From positions 4,064,501-4,128,500 of the forward strand of contig NZ_OY764327.1 of the NCBI RefSeq assembly GCF_963668385.1: 64,000 nucleotides of DNA, in the 5' to 3' direction. Source of the stretch: an uncultured Carboxylicivirga sp. (GTDB lineage Bacteria > Bacteroidota > Bacteroidia > Bacteroidales > Marinilabiliaceae). Positions 8,983 to 18,020 of this stretch are shown in pieces. The notes under the pieces were generated by a model that was not told the origin of the DNA, made no database searches, and saw nothing but the letters and a program-made list of their open reading frames with translations. Position numbers and translations under genes: made by a program. Each line of letters starts with the position of its first letter. Position 1 is the stretch's first letter.

Positions 8983-9218
8983 AAAAAAAATTAGATGCAA
9001 TTATTAAACGAAAATTGCTAATTGAAAAAAATAAGCATTTAAAAACCGATAAAGCTTGATGAATCACTAATACTACAAGGATAATAATTAGTTTTTATTA
9101 TTTTAAAACATAAAAACATATATTAAAATTTGGAATATATTATGTATTGGTGTATTTTGGCTATCATAATATAAAAAATCTAATTTACTCCTTTATAAAT
9201 TCCCTAAAATCACAAATT

Positions 9219-9935
9219 ATGATTCAAAAAATTATTTCCAGTACCAAAAACACCGAAACGGATGCTATCTCAAATGGTATAATTGATGCTTATCAATCTT
9301 CGGGTCTTGATACAGATGCTTATCTGACTGCACTGTTTGCAAAGATAGTTCCGTTATCAAATGAGTTAACAGGGGCCATAAGGCGCACTAAAAAAGAGTC
9401 GGAATTACAGGAAAAAGATGTGGTTAGAGATAATGCCATTAGGGCTTTTTATTACATCGTAACCGGCTTGAGTTATCATCATGATTTGGCCGTTAGGCAA
9501 GCATCTTTACAAATAATGAATGTTTTTGATAAGTATGGATTAAAAATTATTTCGGAAAGCTATGCTACCGAAAGTTCATTAATCAATTCGTTGTTGATGG
9601 ATTTAGCAAGCGATGATAATAAAGCGGCTATTGCTTTATTGGGCATGGCTATGAGTATGGTCGATGGTATTAAAGCAGCTCAAGACGATTTTGAGCAAAC
9701 AGAAATAGCATACCGACAGCAGCAAGGGCAGGAAGCAACTTATGAAAATGCATCGGGGGTGAAAAGTCAATTAATTAAAATAATTAATAACGAACTGATA
9801 GTGTATCTGCGTGCTATGGAAGCCGTGGCAAAAGATACCTATGGTGATCTTTGTCGAACAGTGGCTAAAATTATTGCTGAAAATAACGAAGTAGTTAAAA
9901 AACGTAAGAATAAAACGTTAGAAGAAAGTATGTAG
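9219..9935 (+). CDS. DUF6261-type cytosolic protein of unknown function
   Basis: An all-helical 238-residue protein with no signal or membrane segment. The spacing of RDNAIRAFYYIVTG near residue 70, a second helical half starting near 120 and the acidic C-terminal helices resemble the DUF6261 family, common in Bacteroidota and without known function. An upstream ATG at 9147 would add 24 hydrophobic residues from AT-rich DNA; ATG 9219 is preferred because family members begin close to it. Flanked by repeats on both sides and followed by a terminator, so it is a solitary gene. Confidence 0.65.
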   Translation: MIQKIISSTKNTETDAISNGIIDAYQSSGLDTDAYLTALFAKIVPLSNELTGAIRRTKKESELQEKDVVRDNAIRAFYYIVTGLSYHHDLAVRQASLQIMNVFDKYGLKIISESYATESSLINSLLMDLASDDNKAAIALLGMAMSMVDGIKAAQDDFEQTEIAYRQQQGQEATYENASGVKSQLIKIINNELIVYLRAMEAVAKDTYGDLCRTVAKIIAENNEVVKKRKNKTLEESM

Positions 9936-9986
9936 GAATTTATTTACTTTATATAGTAATGGGCTTTAATAATTAAACGTTGGAAT

Positions 9987-10018
9987 AGTCCTGGCAAAAG
10001 TGCCGGGACTTTTCTTTT
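9987..10018 (+). terminator. Intrinsic terminator after the DUF6261 gene
   Basis: Ten-bp stem AGTCCTGGCA (9987-9996) with TGCCGGGACT (10001-10010), one G-T pair, AAAG loop, followed by TTTTCTTTT. Confidence 0.88.
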
Positions 10019-10084
10019 ATAATGGTATGTAATGATGAAAATAGGCTTATAGTTAGAGTATACACCAATTTTAAGATAGATAAG

Positions 10085-10422
10085 GCGACCCATTTTATTC
10101 GAAGAAATGTAATTACTGTATGTTTATTAGGTGTTTTATAGAATATCACAGTCGCCCTTTCAGGGCTCCCAGCGAACAATGCATAATTCACAGCACTTAC
10201 GTACTGTGCTAGTACAGTCAGGGCTCCGCCCTTCGTTTATATTGCAACTTTCTAGTCCAGTTGAGGTGTTTGTAATTAAACATTTCAAAAGTGATTAAGT
10301 AAAATTTCAAAAGCAAAAATCTCTCTTATTGATACTGTAGCGAAATAAGCCATCAAACCAAAGGCTAGAAGCTAAGCAGTCCCATAGGGACGTTTGTAGC
10401 AGCATAGTACGTAGGTGCTATG
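10085..10422. repeat. REP-like composite repeat, copy A
   Basis: A non-coding ~338-bp unit starting GCGACCCATTTTA. It contains, in order, the hairpins CCCT-TTC-AGGG, CACAG-CACTTACGTA-CTGTG and AGGGC-TCC-GCCCT, then a ~170-bp conserved spacer, then GTCCC-ATA-GGGAC and the imperfect palindrome CATAGTAC-GTAG-GTGCTATG. The two ends carry the same palindrome type in opposite orientation, like a bacterial interspersed mosaic element. Copies B and C lie at 12063 and 12327. Another partial copy of the GGGACGT end lies at about 10443-10470. No transposase is nearby. Confidence 0.85.
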
Positions 10423-10607
10423 TAAGATTGAGGAACATCATGCTAAGTTCCGCAGGGACGTCTGTGTTTGCTCTCCCAGTCAAGCCTTGAACGAAAAATC
10501 CTTGCAAACTATCTATCACCAACCATAAAGCTGAAAATACTCTTGATTATTGTTCATTACAAAATTCATTGTACATTTAAGGTCTAACATTAATTAAACC
10601 TTATCTT

Positions 10608-11903
10608 ATGAAACGTAGAATAACATTCTCCTTTATTCTATTGGCATGTATTATTGCCCCAAAATTAATTCAGGCACAAATCGAAACTGGTAACTACTGT
10701 TATCCAATCAATTCGTTAGTTCCTGAAGATAACGATGACGATTTGCAGGCGATGAGCCCTATTTTTACTGATAAAAAGCTGATTGGACTGGGCGAAGCAA
10801 CGCACGGAACGGCTGAATTTAATACCGTTCGTGATCGTTTGATACGATATCTGGCAAAGAACCATCAGGTAAATGCAGTTATTTTTGAAGCTGATTTTGC
10901 TTCAACAGCTACAATGAATAAACACTTGTGCGATAATAGTATTACCCAATTTGATACTGCTATTATTTATTACTGGAATTTAGCGCACATCAATTATGGT
11001 AATTTGGCTCTTTTGTCATGGATTAAATCGTATAATCTAAAGGCGAAACCATCGGAGCAAATACGGCTGTATGGTTGTGATATGCAATGGCCCGAATCGG
11101 TTGCTAATTATCTCCAACACGGATTAAAAAGCTTTGATTGTTTTACGGATGAAGAAATCAGCACACTCCGAAGTATTAATACCGCGGATAAATTGCGATC
11201 AAAATCAAAGAAGGAACTAGAAACAATAGAACAAACAAATGATGCTATAGGGCAAAAGTTGGACTCAATAGGTAATTTACCTCAGGCCACAAGAGCAGAA
11301 AAAGAGCTTTTGTTAGGTAGTAAGGTGCTTAATCAAAGCCTAAGTTACTACAAAATGAAAAGCGTTAGAGGTTCATTTTATCGCGATAAAAGTATGGCTG
11401 AAAATTGCAATGCTATATTAGATTTACCCGAAATAAATAATGGTATTGTTTGGGCGCATAATAAACATATGGCTAATGCGTCTGATCATTCAAAATTAAA
11501 ACCCATGGGAGCTCATTTAAAACAAATGCTTGGCGATAGTTACCTCGCTGTAGGATTTGAGTTTTTAGATGGTACATTTATGGCAACCAATGCTGCTGAG
11601 CGAAAAAGAATGGCCTGTGAGGTTGAGCCTGCCGATGCTAAATGTGTTGATATTAAATTGGCAGAATGTAAATATGAAAATTACTTGTTGGATGTAAAAA
11701 GTGCATCTAAGGATAAGAGTTTTGATGAAATATTAAATAAAAAGGTGTGGTCTCGTCATATAGGAGGTACATTTTTCCCCGGAGAGGTCAATCGTAATTA
11801 TCGAAAGCATGTAGTTTCTAAAAGTTATGATGCATTGGTTTTTATCGAACATTCAACACCTGCTCGGTTTGTTTATTCCGGAAAATATAAACAACGCAAA
11901 TAG
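10608..11903 (+). CDS. Exported erythromycin-esterase-family hydrolase
   Basis: A 431-residue protein with a signal peptide ending near IQAQ (residue 24), so it is periplasmic or surface-located. It belongs to the erythromycin esterase superfamily: the motif GLGEATHGTAEF near residues 63-74 supplies the conserved Glu and His, FEADF follows near residue 100, and WAHNKHMANAS near residue 285 carries the second conserved His. Founder members open the macrolide lactone, but most homologues in environmental Bacteroidota have unknown substrates and should not be assumed to give resistance. It is flanked on both sides by the REP-like repeats. Confidence 0.83.
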   Translation: MKRRITFSFILLACIIAPKLIQAQIETGNYCYPINSLVPEDNDDDLQAMSPIFTDKKLIGLGEATHGTAEFNTVRDRLIRYLAKNHQVNAVIFEADFASTATMNKHLCDNSITQFDTAIIYYWNLAHINYGNLALLSWIKSYNLKAKPSEQIRLYGCDMQWPESVANYLQHGLKSFDCFTDEEISTLRSINTADKLRSKSKKELETIEQTNDAIGQKLDSIGNLPQATRAEKELLLGSKVLNQSLSYYKMKSVRGSFYRDKSMAENCNAILDLPEINNGIVWAHNKHMANASDHSKLKPMGAHLKQMLGDSYLAVGFEFLDGTFMATNAAERKRMACEVEPADAKCVDIKLAECKYENYLLDVKSASKDKSFDEILNKKVWSRHIGGTFFPGEVNRNYRKHVVSKSYDALVFIEHSTPARFVYSGKYKQRK

Positions 11904-11953
11904 ACATTTAAAGATCATCCATGTTTTTGGTGTGTAATTTAGGTTAGCTCTTT

Positions 11954-11997
11954 AGGCCTGTGGCTACAGATGCTTATATGTTATAGGCATCTGGCCT
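11954..11997 (+). terminator. Stem-loop after the erythromycin-esterase-like gene
   Basis: Inner stem CAGATGC (11967-11973) with GCATCTG (11987-11993) and outer bases AGGCC with GGCCT. No long T run follows, so termination is only likely. Confidence 0.4.
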
Positions 11998-12062
11998 TCT
12001 AAAATAGAACTAATTGAAAAAGCTATTGTTTTTTACGCTATAGATTTTCTTGTAGGCCACAT

Positions 12063-12326
12063 TCGCCCTTTCAGGGCTCCCGCTGAACATTACATAATTC
12101 ACAGCACTTACGTACTGTGCTATTACATACAGGGCTCCGCCCTTCATTTATATAGCCTCATCCTGGTCCAGTTGAGGTGTTTGTAATTAAACAAGTCAAA
12201 AGTGATTAAGTAAAATTTTAAAAGCAAAAAAACTCTCTGATTGATATTGTAGAGAAATAAGCCATCAAACCAAAGGCTAGAAGCTAAGCAGTCCCATAGG
12301 GACGTTTGTAGCAGCATAGTACGTAA
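12063..12326. repeat. REP-like composite repeat, copy B (5'-truncated)
   Basis: Matches copy A from the TCGCCCTTTCAGGG hairpin through to AGCATAGTACGTAA, with about 90% identity by eye. It lacks the GCGACCC start and the final half palindrome because copy C begins at that point, so B and C form a head-to-tail tandem. Confidence 0.83.
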
Positions 12327-12672
12327 GCGACCCATTTTAGTCAAAGAAATGTAATTACCGTATGGTTATTAGGTGTTTTATAGAATATCACAGTCGCCCT
12401 TTCAGGGCTCCCGCCGAACATTACATAATTCACAGCACTTACGTACTGAGCTACCACAGTCAGGGCTCCGCCCTTCGTTTATTTTGCAACTTTCTAGTCA
12501 AGTTGAGGTGTTTGTAATTAAACATTTCAAAAGTGATTAAGTAAAATTTTAAAAGCAAAAAAACTCTCTGATTAATATTGTAGCGAAATAAGCCATCAAA
12601 CCAAAGGCTAGAAGCTAATAGCATGGTAGTCCCGCAGGGACGTTTGTACCAGCATAGTACGTAAGTGCTATG
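12327..12672. repeat. REP-like composite repeat, copy C
   Basis: Full-length copy starting GCGACCCATTTTA and ending in CATAGTACGTAAGTGCTATG. The GTCCC-GCA-GGGAC hairpin differs from the GTCCC-ATA-GGGAC of copies A and B only in its loop. The gap 11904-12796 holds nothing else except hairpins and a short ACTGACTACTGACTA stretch at 12770-12785. Confidence 0.85.
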
Positions 12673-12696
12673 GTATGGGTTGAGCCATAATACATA

Positions 12697-12729
12697 AATA
12701 AAAAAGCGAAGCCTTTCGACCTCGCTTTT
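12697..12729 (-). terminator. Intrinsic terminator of pheT
   Basis: AAAAGCGA (12702-12709) pairs with TCGCTTTT (12722-12729). On the minus strand the stem is followed by a T-rich tail, correctly placed after pheT. Confidence 0.75.
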
Positions 12730-12796
12730 CTTTAATTTGTAATGTCAGTATCAATTCCTCACTAACAAGCCACTGACTACTGACTAGAAACTAATC

Positions 12797-15244
12797 TTAT
12801 TTCCTAATCTGCGCACCTAACTGATGTTCGTAGGTCGACATTAGCTTATTCATAATCTTATCAATCTGCTTATCTTTCAGTGTTGAAGTTTCATCCTGAA
12901 GAATAAAGCTAACTGCATACGATTTTTTACCTTCACCAAGCTTTTCGCCTTCAAATACATCGAATAACGAAACGCTTTTCAATAGTTTTTTCTCTGTTTT
13001 AAGAGCAATTTGTTTCACCTGAGCAAACTTCACGTCTTTGTTAAGAACAAGAGCTAAATCGCGTTTTACCTCTGGGAATTTCGAAATTTCTTTATAGATA
13101 ATTTCTTTCTTAGCGCTTTTCTTTAATAGCATATCCCAGTCTATCTCGGCATAGTAAACCGGTGCATCAATATCAAATGCTTTTAATAGTTTACCATTAA
13201 CCGTACCGAATTCAATAACTGTTTTTCCGGCTGCATAAGCTAATCCTTCACCAAATAAATCAGAAGTTGAATCTTCTTCTTTAAAATCATCGAAGGTCAA
13301 TCCTAAACGAACCAGAATATTTTCGATGTGATTTTTCAAATCGAAGAAGCTGGTTGCTTGTTCGGGAGTATTCCAGTTGGTTTGAGCTTTGTTTCCGGTA
13401 AGGAACATTGCCAAACGCTGACCCTCGTTATAGTTGTTTACATCGGTTTTTTCTGTTCCTGCCTTATAGAAATAGCAATTTCCGAACTCGAAAAATTTCA
13501 AATCAGTATTTCTGCGGTTGCGGTTGTGCTGAATCGATTCCAAACCACCGAAAAGCAAAGTCTGACGCATACCGTTCAGGTCGTTACTTAATGGGTTCGC
13601 CAATTCAACCACCTGATTGCGTGGGTAGCTCTCCAAAGCTTCGTAATAATCGGCTTTGGTTAATGAGTTGCACATTATTTCGTTGTATCCAACCGACATT
13701 AATTGGTTGGCAATACGCGTTTTTACTTTATGATCATCTGGCTTTTGCGAATACACAATAGTACTATGCACGGTACTTGGCATTTCAATGTTGTTGTATC
13801 CGTAAATACGCAAGATGTCTTCAATTACATCTGCTTCGCGCTGCACATCCACACGGTATGGAGGTATCAATAGGCTTAAACCTTCTGCAGTTTCTTCGGT
13901 AATCTCCATCTCCAAAGCAGTAACAATAGCTTTGATTCTGTCGGTACCTAAATCTTTACCAATTAATCGCTCTACATTTTTATAGCTGATAGCTACTTCG
14001 AATGGTTGAGCAGGAGCAGGATAGATGTCGGTTACCTCGCTTGAGATAGTTCCGCCAGCTACTTCCTTAATTAATAAAGCTGCACGTTTAAGTGCGTAAA
14101 CTGTAATATTTGGATCGATACCACGTTCGAAACGGAAGCTGGCATCGGTGCTTAAAGTATGACGCTTAGCTGTTTTTCGAACCCAAACAGGATTGAAATA
14201 GGCACTCTCTAAAAATACTTTAGTAGTTGATTCGCTTACACCACTTTTGCTACCACCAAAAACTCCGGCAATACACATACCTTCTTTAGCATTACAAATC
14301 ATCAGGTCTTTGTCTGATAATTCGCGTTTTACTTCGTCTAAAGTTTCAAATGCGGTGCCTTCAGCTAGTGTTTTAACAATCACCTGATCGCCGGTAATAG
14401 CACCATCAAATGCGTGAAGAGGCTGACCTAGTTCGTGTAACACAAAATTGGTAACATCCACAATATTATTAATCGGACTTAAGCCAATTGCTTTTAAGCG
14501 TTTTTGCAACCACTCTGGCGATTCAGCTACTTTAACATCGCTGATGGTAACACCACAGTAGCGAGGACAAGCCTCGTTATTCTCAACGGTTACCGTAACC
14601 GGGAAATTATTGTTATCTACTTTGAATTCTTCAACCGAAGGAAGAGCTAACTCAACGGCTTCGCCACTTTGTTTTAGATAAGCAGCTAAATCGCGTGCTA
14701 CACCGTAATGCGAAGCAGCATCAACACGGTTAGGTGTAAGGTCTACTTCGAACAAAGTATCGTTTTCGATCTCGAAATAATCTTTAGCTAAAGTACCCAC
14801 CTGAACGTCGGCAGGCAATACCATAATACCATCGTGACTATGACCTAAACCAATTTCGTCTTCGGCACAAATCATTCCTTGTGATTCTTCACCGCGTATT
14901 TTCGATTTCTTGATTTTAAAGCTTTCGTCACCATCATACAAAACAGTTCCTACTGTGGCTACTACTACTTTCTGACCTGCGGCTACGTTAGGAGCGCCAC
15001 AAACGATCGGAAGCGGTTCCTCTCCACCTACATTAACAGTTGTTACACTTAATTTATCTGCATTGGCATGGCGCTCGCAAGTTAATACTTCACCAATCAC
15101 CAAGCCTTCTAATCCGCCTTTTACAGATTGAATTTCCTCAACACTACCAACCTCTAAACCTATGTCGGTTAATATTTCCGAAACCCTTTCAGGCGCCAAA
15201 TCAATTTTTAAATAGTTTTTTAGCCAGTTGTATGAAATGTTCAT
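12797..15244 (-). CDS. pheT: Phenylalanyl-tRNA synthetase beta subunit
   Basis: The 815-residue beta subunit of the alpha2-beta2 PheRS, which charges tRNA-Phe in the cytosol. Domains in order: tRNA-binding OB fold near residues 40-150 (GLVIGEVLTCERHANADKLS), B3/B4 editing module near 210-390 (NNIVDVTNFV, GQPLHAFD), the B5 domain near 405-475, the catalytic-like core, and a C-terminal ferredoxin-fold anticodon-binding domain from ~715 (EISKFPEVKRDLALVL). Length matches bacterial PheT. pheS is not adjacent, as is usual in Bacteroidota. A -7-like element (TACTTTTG on the minus strand, 15366-15359) lies in the upstream gap. Confidence 0.97.
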   Translation of the reverse strand: MNISYNWLKNYLKIDLAPERVSEILTDIGLEVGSVEEIQSVKGGLEGLVIGEVLTCERHANADKLSVTTVNVGGEEPLPIVCGAPNVAAGQKVVVATVGTVLYDGDESFKIKKSKIRGEESQGMICAEDEIGLGHSHDGIMVLPADVQVGTLAKDYFEIENDTLFEVDLTPNRVDAASHYGVARDLAAYLKQSGEAVELALPSVEEFKVDNNNFPVTVTVENNEACPRYCGVTISDVKVAESPEWLQKRLKAIGLSPINNIVDVTNFVLHELGQPLHAFDGAITGDQVIVKTLAEGTAFETLDEVKRELSDKDLMICNAKEGMCIAGVFGGSKSGVSESTTKVFLESAYFNPVWVRKTAKRHTLSTDASFRFERGIDPNITVYALKRAALLIKEVAGGTISSEVTDIYPAPAQPFEVAISYKNVERLIGKDLGTDRIKAIVTALEMEITEETAEGLSLLIPPYRVDVQREADVIEDILRIYGYNNIEMPSTVHSTIVYSQKPDDHKVKTRIANQLMSVGYNEIMCNSLTKADYYEALESYPRNQVVELANPLSNDLNGMRQTLLFGGLESIQHNRNRRNTDLKFFEFGNCYFYKAGTEKTDVNNYNEGQRLAMFLTGNKAQTNWNTPEQATSFFDLKNHIENILVRLGLTFDDFKEEDSTSDLFGEGLAYAAGKTVIEFGTVNGKLLKAFDIDAPVYYAEIDWDMLLKKSAKKEIIYKEISKFPEVKRDLALVLNKDVKFAQVKQIALKTEKKLLKSVSLFDVFEGEKLGEGKKSYAVSFILQDETSTLKDKQIDKIMNKLMSTYEHQLGAQIRK

Positions 15245-15358
15245 ATGATAATAATTTTCTCTCGTTAATTTCCGTAAGTCGGTATAATCGGGGTGTTATG
15301 GCTGATGGCCAATGGTTGAATAAACCCGTGTAAAACCGATAGTTTTTTTAACAGCCAA

Positions 15359-15366
15359 CAAAAGTA
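15359..15366 (-). promoter_or_regulatory. Bacteroidota -7 element upstream of pheT
   Basis: TACTTTTG on the minus strand matches TAnnTTTG exactly, about 115 bases before the pheT start. No clear TTTG is found 19 bases upstream. Confidence 0.35.
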
Positions 15367-15497
15367 ATGATTTTGATTTCTGATTACTAATAATGAAGTT
15401 AATTTTCAATTAATCAATTGCCGATTACACAAATTCTCATTTATTGATGAAAAGTACTAAGCTGATGTTAGTAATCTGAATTACGATTTAGAGATTG

Positions 15498-16850
15498 CTA
15501 TAAATACCTAAATGTGGGTTCTTTTAATATTTCAACTTCTACCTTTTTACTAAATAAATCAGATTTAAAAAGTTGATATAAATCGGGTATCGACAATTTA
15601 GAATTGGTTTCGAGCAATACTTTTAAATAGCGTTGATCATCAATAAAATAATAGTAAAACAGAACTTCTTCATCTTTAAAATAACCATTATTGAACTTTA
15701 TGAAATTCTTTACTCCCATAATCGTTTCATCTCGCTTTGTATTCATTAAGTTGTTATTATCTTTTTGAATTACAATAACTGGTTCTTCTTCCACTTTGCT
15801 GTAGAAAAATAATTTACGGGTAAGCGTATTTCTTTGGTATGGTTCAACCTTATTTAGGTAATAGTTAATTCCACAATTCTCATTTTTAAAGCTCTGTATT
15901 CGATATTTAAGATAGGTGTTATTGCAATACCAATAGGCAGAGTCGAGGTAAGCATAAGTAACAGATGGTAATTCGTTATCGATGTAATAGGCAATGTTGG
16001 CCTTTAAAAAATAGGTATTGGGGCAATGAGGATTAATTTTTTTAGCACTTGCATACAAATGCTTTATTTGATTGTATTCTTCGTTGGCAAATAGTAAGTA
16101 GGCTTTTTCGCATAAATATCTGGTTGATGACGGATCGGAACTAATGGCATCAGTTATATAATTGTAAGCTTCTTCATAATTATTTTCTATTGTGAAATTT
16201 ATATATAAAGCATAAAGAACGTAGGCATTATTGGGTTGATTCTCCATCGCTTTTTTTAAAAGTATGGTTGAGGTTTCAAGGTTATTCATCTGCAGTGCTT
16301 GTCGTGCTTGTTTAAATGCTTGTAGCGCTGCAGGATTTGTGATGGATGCTTCATCGGAACTAATTTGTAAATTTTCTCTTGAGCTTAATACGATATCACT
16401 TTTAACAATATTCATATACAAATGCATTCCAAATGCTAAAATTATTGGGGCAGTTAAAACCATAATAACCGGAGGAAGGTTAGTAACCTCTTCGAAAAAA
16501 GTATATCCTTTTTCAGCTTCTGATTTGAAAATGATGGAATACAATATGGCAGAAACGAGCAGTAAATAGTAGAAAATTAAGGTAATTGGATTGCTGATAA
16601 TATTGGAGAAGAATATAATTGGAATGATTATACCAGATAATGCTATACTGGCTGAGAATATGGCGCGACGATATAATTCTGCATTGGTATTTAATATGGC
16701 AAGGTATGTTGATAAAATAGTAACCGGAATGAAAAGTATTATTACAGGGTACTTTAAAGCAGGAATAAAAACTAAAACGACAGAAAATAAAATAAGTAAA
16801 AGGCTTATTATGGATAAATAATTATTCAGTTTCGTTGGTTTAGCGTTCAT
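15498..16850 (-). CDS. Polytopic membrane protein with C-terminal TPR domain
   Basis: A 450-residue protein of unknown function. Residues ~10-175 contain about five hydrophobic segments (YLSIISLLLILF, YPVIILFIPVTIL, IALSGIIIPIIFF, LIFYYLLLVSAIL, MVLTAPIILAF). Residues ~185-330 form TPR-like helical hairpins, for example TSTILLKKAMENQPNNAYVL and AYNYITDAISSDPSS. The TPR part probably faces the periplasm or cytosol to bind a partner. The start at ATG 16850 is preferred over codons further upstream, which would overlap the divergent surE promoter. Confidence 0.65.
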   Translation of the reverse strand: MNAKPTKLNNYLSIISLLLILFSVVLVFIPALKYPVIILFIPVTILSTYLAILNTNAELYRRAIFSASIALSGIIIPIIFFSNIISNPITLIFYYLLLVSAILYSIIFKSEAEKGYTFFEEVTNLPPVIMVLTAPIILAFGMHLYMNIVKSDIVLSSRENLQISSDEASITNPAALQAFKQARQALQMNNLETSTILLKKAMENQPNNAYVLYALYINFTIENNYEEAYNYITDAISSDPSSTRYLCEKAYLLFANEEYNQIKHLYASAKKINPHCPNTYFLKANIAYYIDNELPSVTYAYLDSAYWYCNNTYLKYRIQSFKNENCGINYYLNKVEPYQRNTLTRKLFFYSKVEEEPVIVIQKDNNNLMNTKRDETIMGVKNFIKFNNGYFKDEEVLFYYYFIDDQRYLKVLLETNSKLSIPDLYQLFKSDLFSKKVEVEILKEPTFRYL

Positions 16851-16881
16851 AAACGGAATGTTTAGGTTTTTAGCTTTGACT

Positions 16882-16912
16882 TTTGTAGCTATATTAACAA
16901 TACATATCTTTG
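16882..16912 (+). promoter_or_regulatory. Consensus Bacteroidota promoter of surE
   Basis: TTTG (16882-16885), exactly 19 bases, TATCTTTG (16905-16912): a perfect match to the primary sigma-factor consensus of this phylum. A start near 16919 places a short leader before the surE ATG at 16934 and decides that start over a TTG at 16910. Confidence 0.88.
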
Positions 16913-16933
16913 AGGAATAAAGATAAGAGAATA

Positions 16934-17710
16934 ATGCAAAACGCTTCGGACGCAAAGCCCTTAATTTTGGTAACCAACGATGATGGTATTAAGGCAGGAG
17001 GATTGGTAGCTCTCGTAAATATGCTAACCGAATTTGGAAAAGTTGTAGTGGTGGCACCAAATCAGTCATATTCTGGTATGTCGCATGCTATAACAGTAAG
17101 TCATCCTTTATATGCCAAGAAGGTTAGAGAAAAGGAAAACTTAACGGTATATAAGGTAAACGGAACCCCGGTAGATTGTGTAAAATTAGCGGTTAATCAG
17201 TTGCTTACTTCAAAGCCTGATTTGGTAGTTTCGGGTATCAACCACGGATCCAATTCAAGTATCAGTTTGCATTATTCGGGAACTTTAGGAGCCGCGCGTG
17301 AGGGAGCTTTAAGTCAAATTCCGGCCATTGGCTTTTCGTTATTAGATTACAGTTATGAAGCTGATTTTACCGAGGCTGTTGTTTTTGCTCGTAAAGTAGT
17401 TGCAAAGGTTTTAAAAGATGGACTGCCATCAGGAGCTTATCTGAATGTGAATGTACCCGATGTAAAACCATTAAAAGGATTAAAGGTCGTACGTCAGGCA
17501 AATGGCAAATGGATAGAGGATTTTATTGAGCGTACCGATCCGCGGGGAAGAACCTATTATTGGTTAACCGGACGATTTGAAAACCTTGAACCAGAAGCAA
17601 CCGATACGGATGAATATGCTTTGGCAAATGGGTATGTTTCGTTAGTGCCATGTAAACTTGATGCAACCGATCATGAATTACTTCCTCAACTGAAAGACTA
17701 TGAATTGTAA
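16934..17710 (+). CDS. surE: 5'/3'-nucleotidase SurE
   Basis: Metal-dependent survival-protein phosphatase acting on nucleoside 5'- and 3'-monophosphates in the cytosol. The 258 residues carry the family signature: LVTNDDGI near residue 12 (metal-binding DD), APNQSYSGMSHAIT near 45, NGTPVDCVKLAV near 80, SGINHGSNSS near 105 and YSGTLGAAREG near 120. It is the first gene of a tight run with lpxB and gldFG: the next gene overlaps its end by 11 bases. Start chosen from the promoter position. Confidence 0.95.
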   Translation: MQNASDAKPLILVTNDDGIKAGGLVALVNMLTEFGKVVVVAPNQSYSGMSHAITVSHPLYAKKVREKENLTVYKVNGTPVDCVKLAVNQLLTSKPDLVVSGINHGSNSSISLHYSGTLGAAREGALSQIPAIGFSLLDYSYEADFTEAVVFARKVVAKVLKDGLPSGAYLNVNVPDVKPLKGLKVVRQANGKWIEDFIERTDPRGRTYYWLTGRFENLEPEATDTDEYALANGYVSLVPCKLDATDHELLPQLKDYEL

Positions 17711-17996
17711 ATGTAATAAGCTGATTATAGGCCTTGCAATTGGATTAGTTGTACCTATTCTAATGTCAGTACTGTTGTATCATTCTCTTTATAATGGAGA
17801 AAAAACATATTGGCCTTTTCTGCATGAGCTGGTTCGAATGGGTAATTTCGGAAAGCTACTAAGTATTAGTGTTCTTCCTAATTTAATTATCTTTTTTATT
17901 GCCGTTAATAAAGAGCGATTGTTGGCCGCCAGAGGCATTGTTACGGCCACATTGGTATATGCCATTGTTGTGCTGATTTTTAAATTTATGTTGTAA
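17700..17996 (+). CDS. Small membrane protein between surE and lpxB
   Basis: A 98-residue protein with three hydrophobic segments (LIIGLAIGLVVPILMSVLLY, LLSISVLPNLIIFFIAV, GIVTATLVYAIVVLIFKFML). It starts inside the last codons of surE, an overlap that implies translational coupling, and ends 24 bases before lpxB. It has no recognised family. Small membrane proteins in this position are frequent in Bacteroidota surE-lpxB operons. Confidence 0.7.
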   Translation: MNCKCNKLIIGLAIGLVVPILMSVLLYHSLYNGEKTYWPFLHELVRMGNFGKLLSISVLPNLIIFFIAVNKERLLAARGIVTATLVYAIVVLIFKFML

Positions 17997-18020
17997 ATAC
18001 ATCATTCAAAGAAATATTTC

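Noticed and set aside
10608-11903. Macrolide resistance gene
   Set aside because: The protein is only family-level similar to erythromycin esterases, has a signal peptide and no resistance-gene context; a resistance role is not supported.
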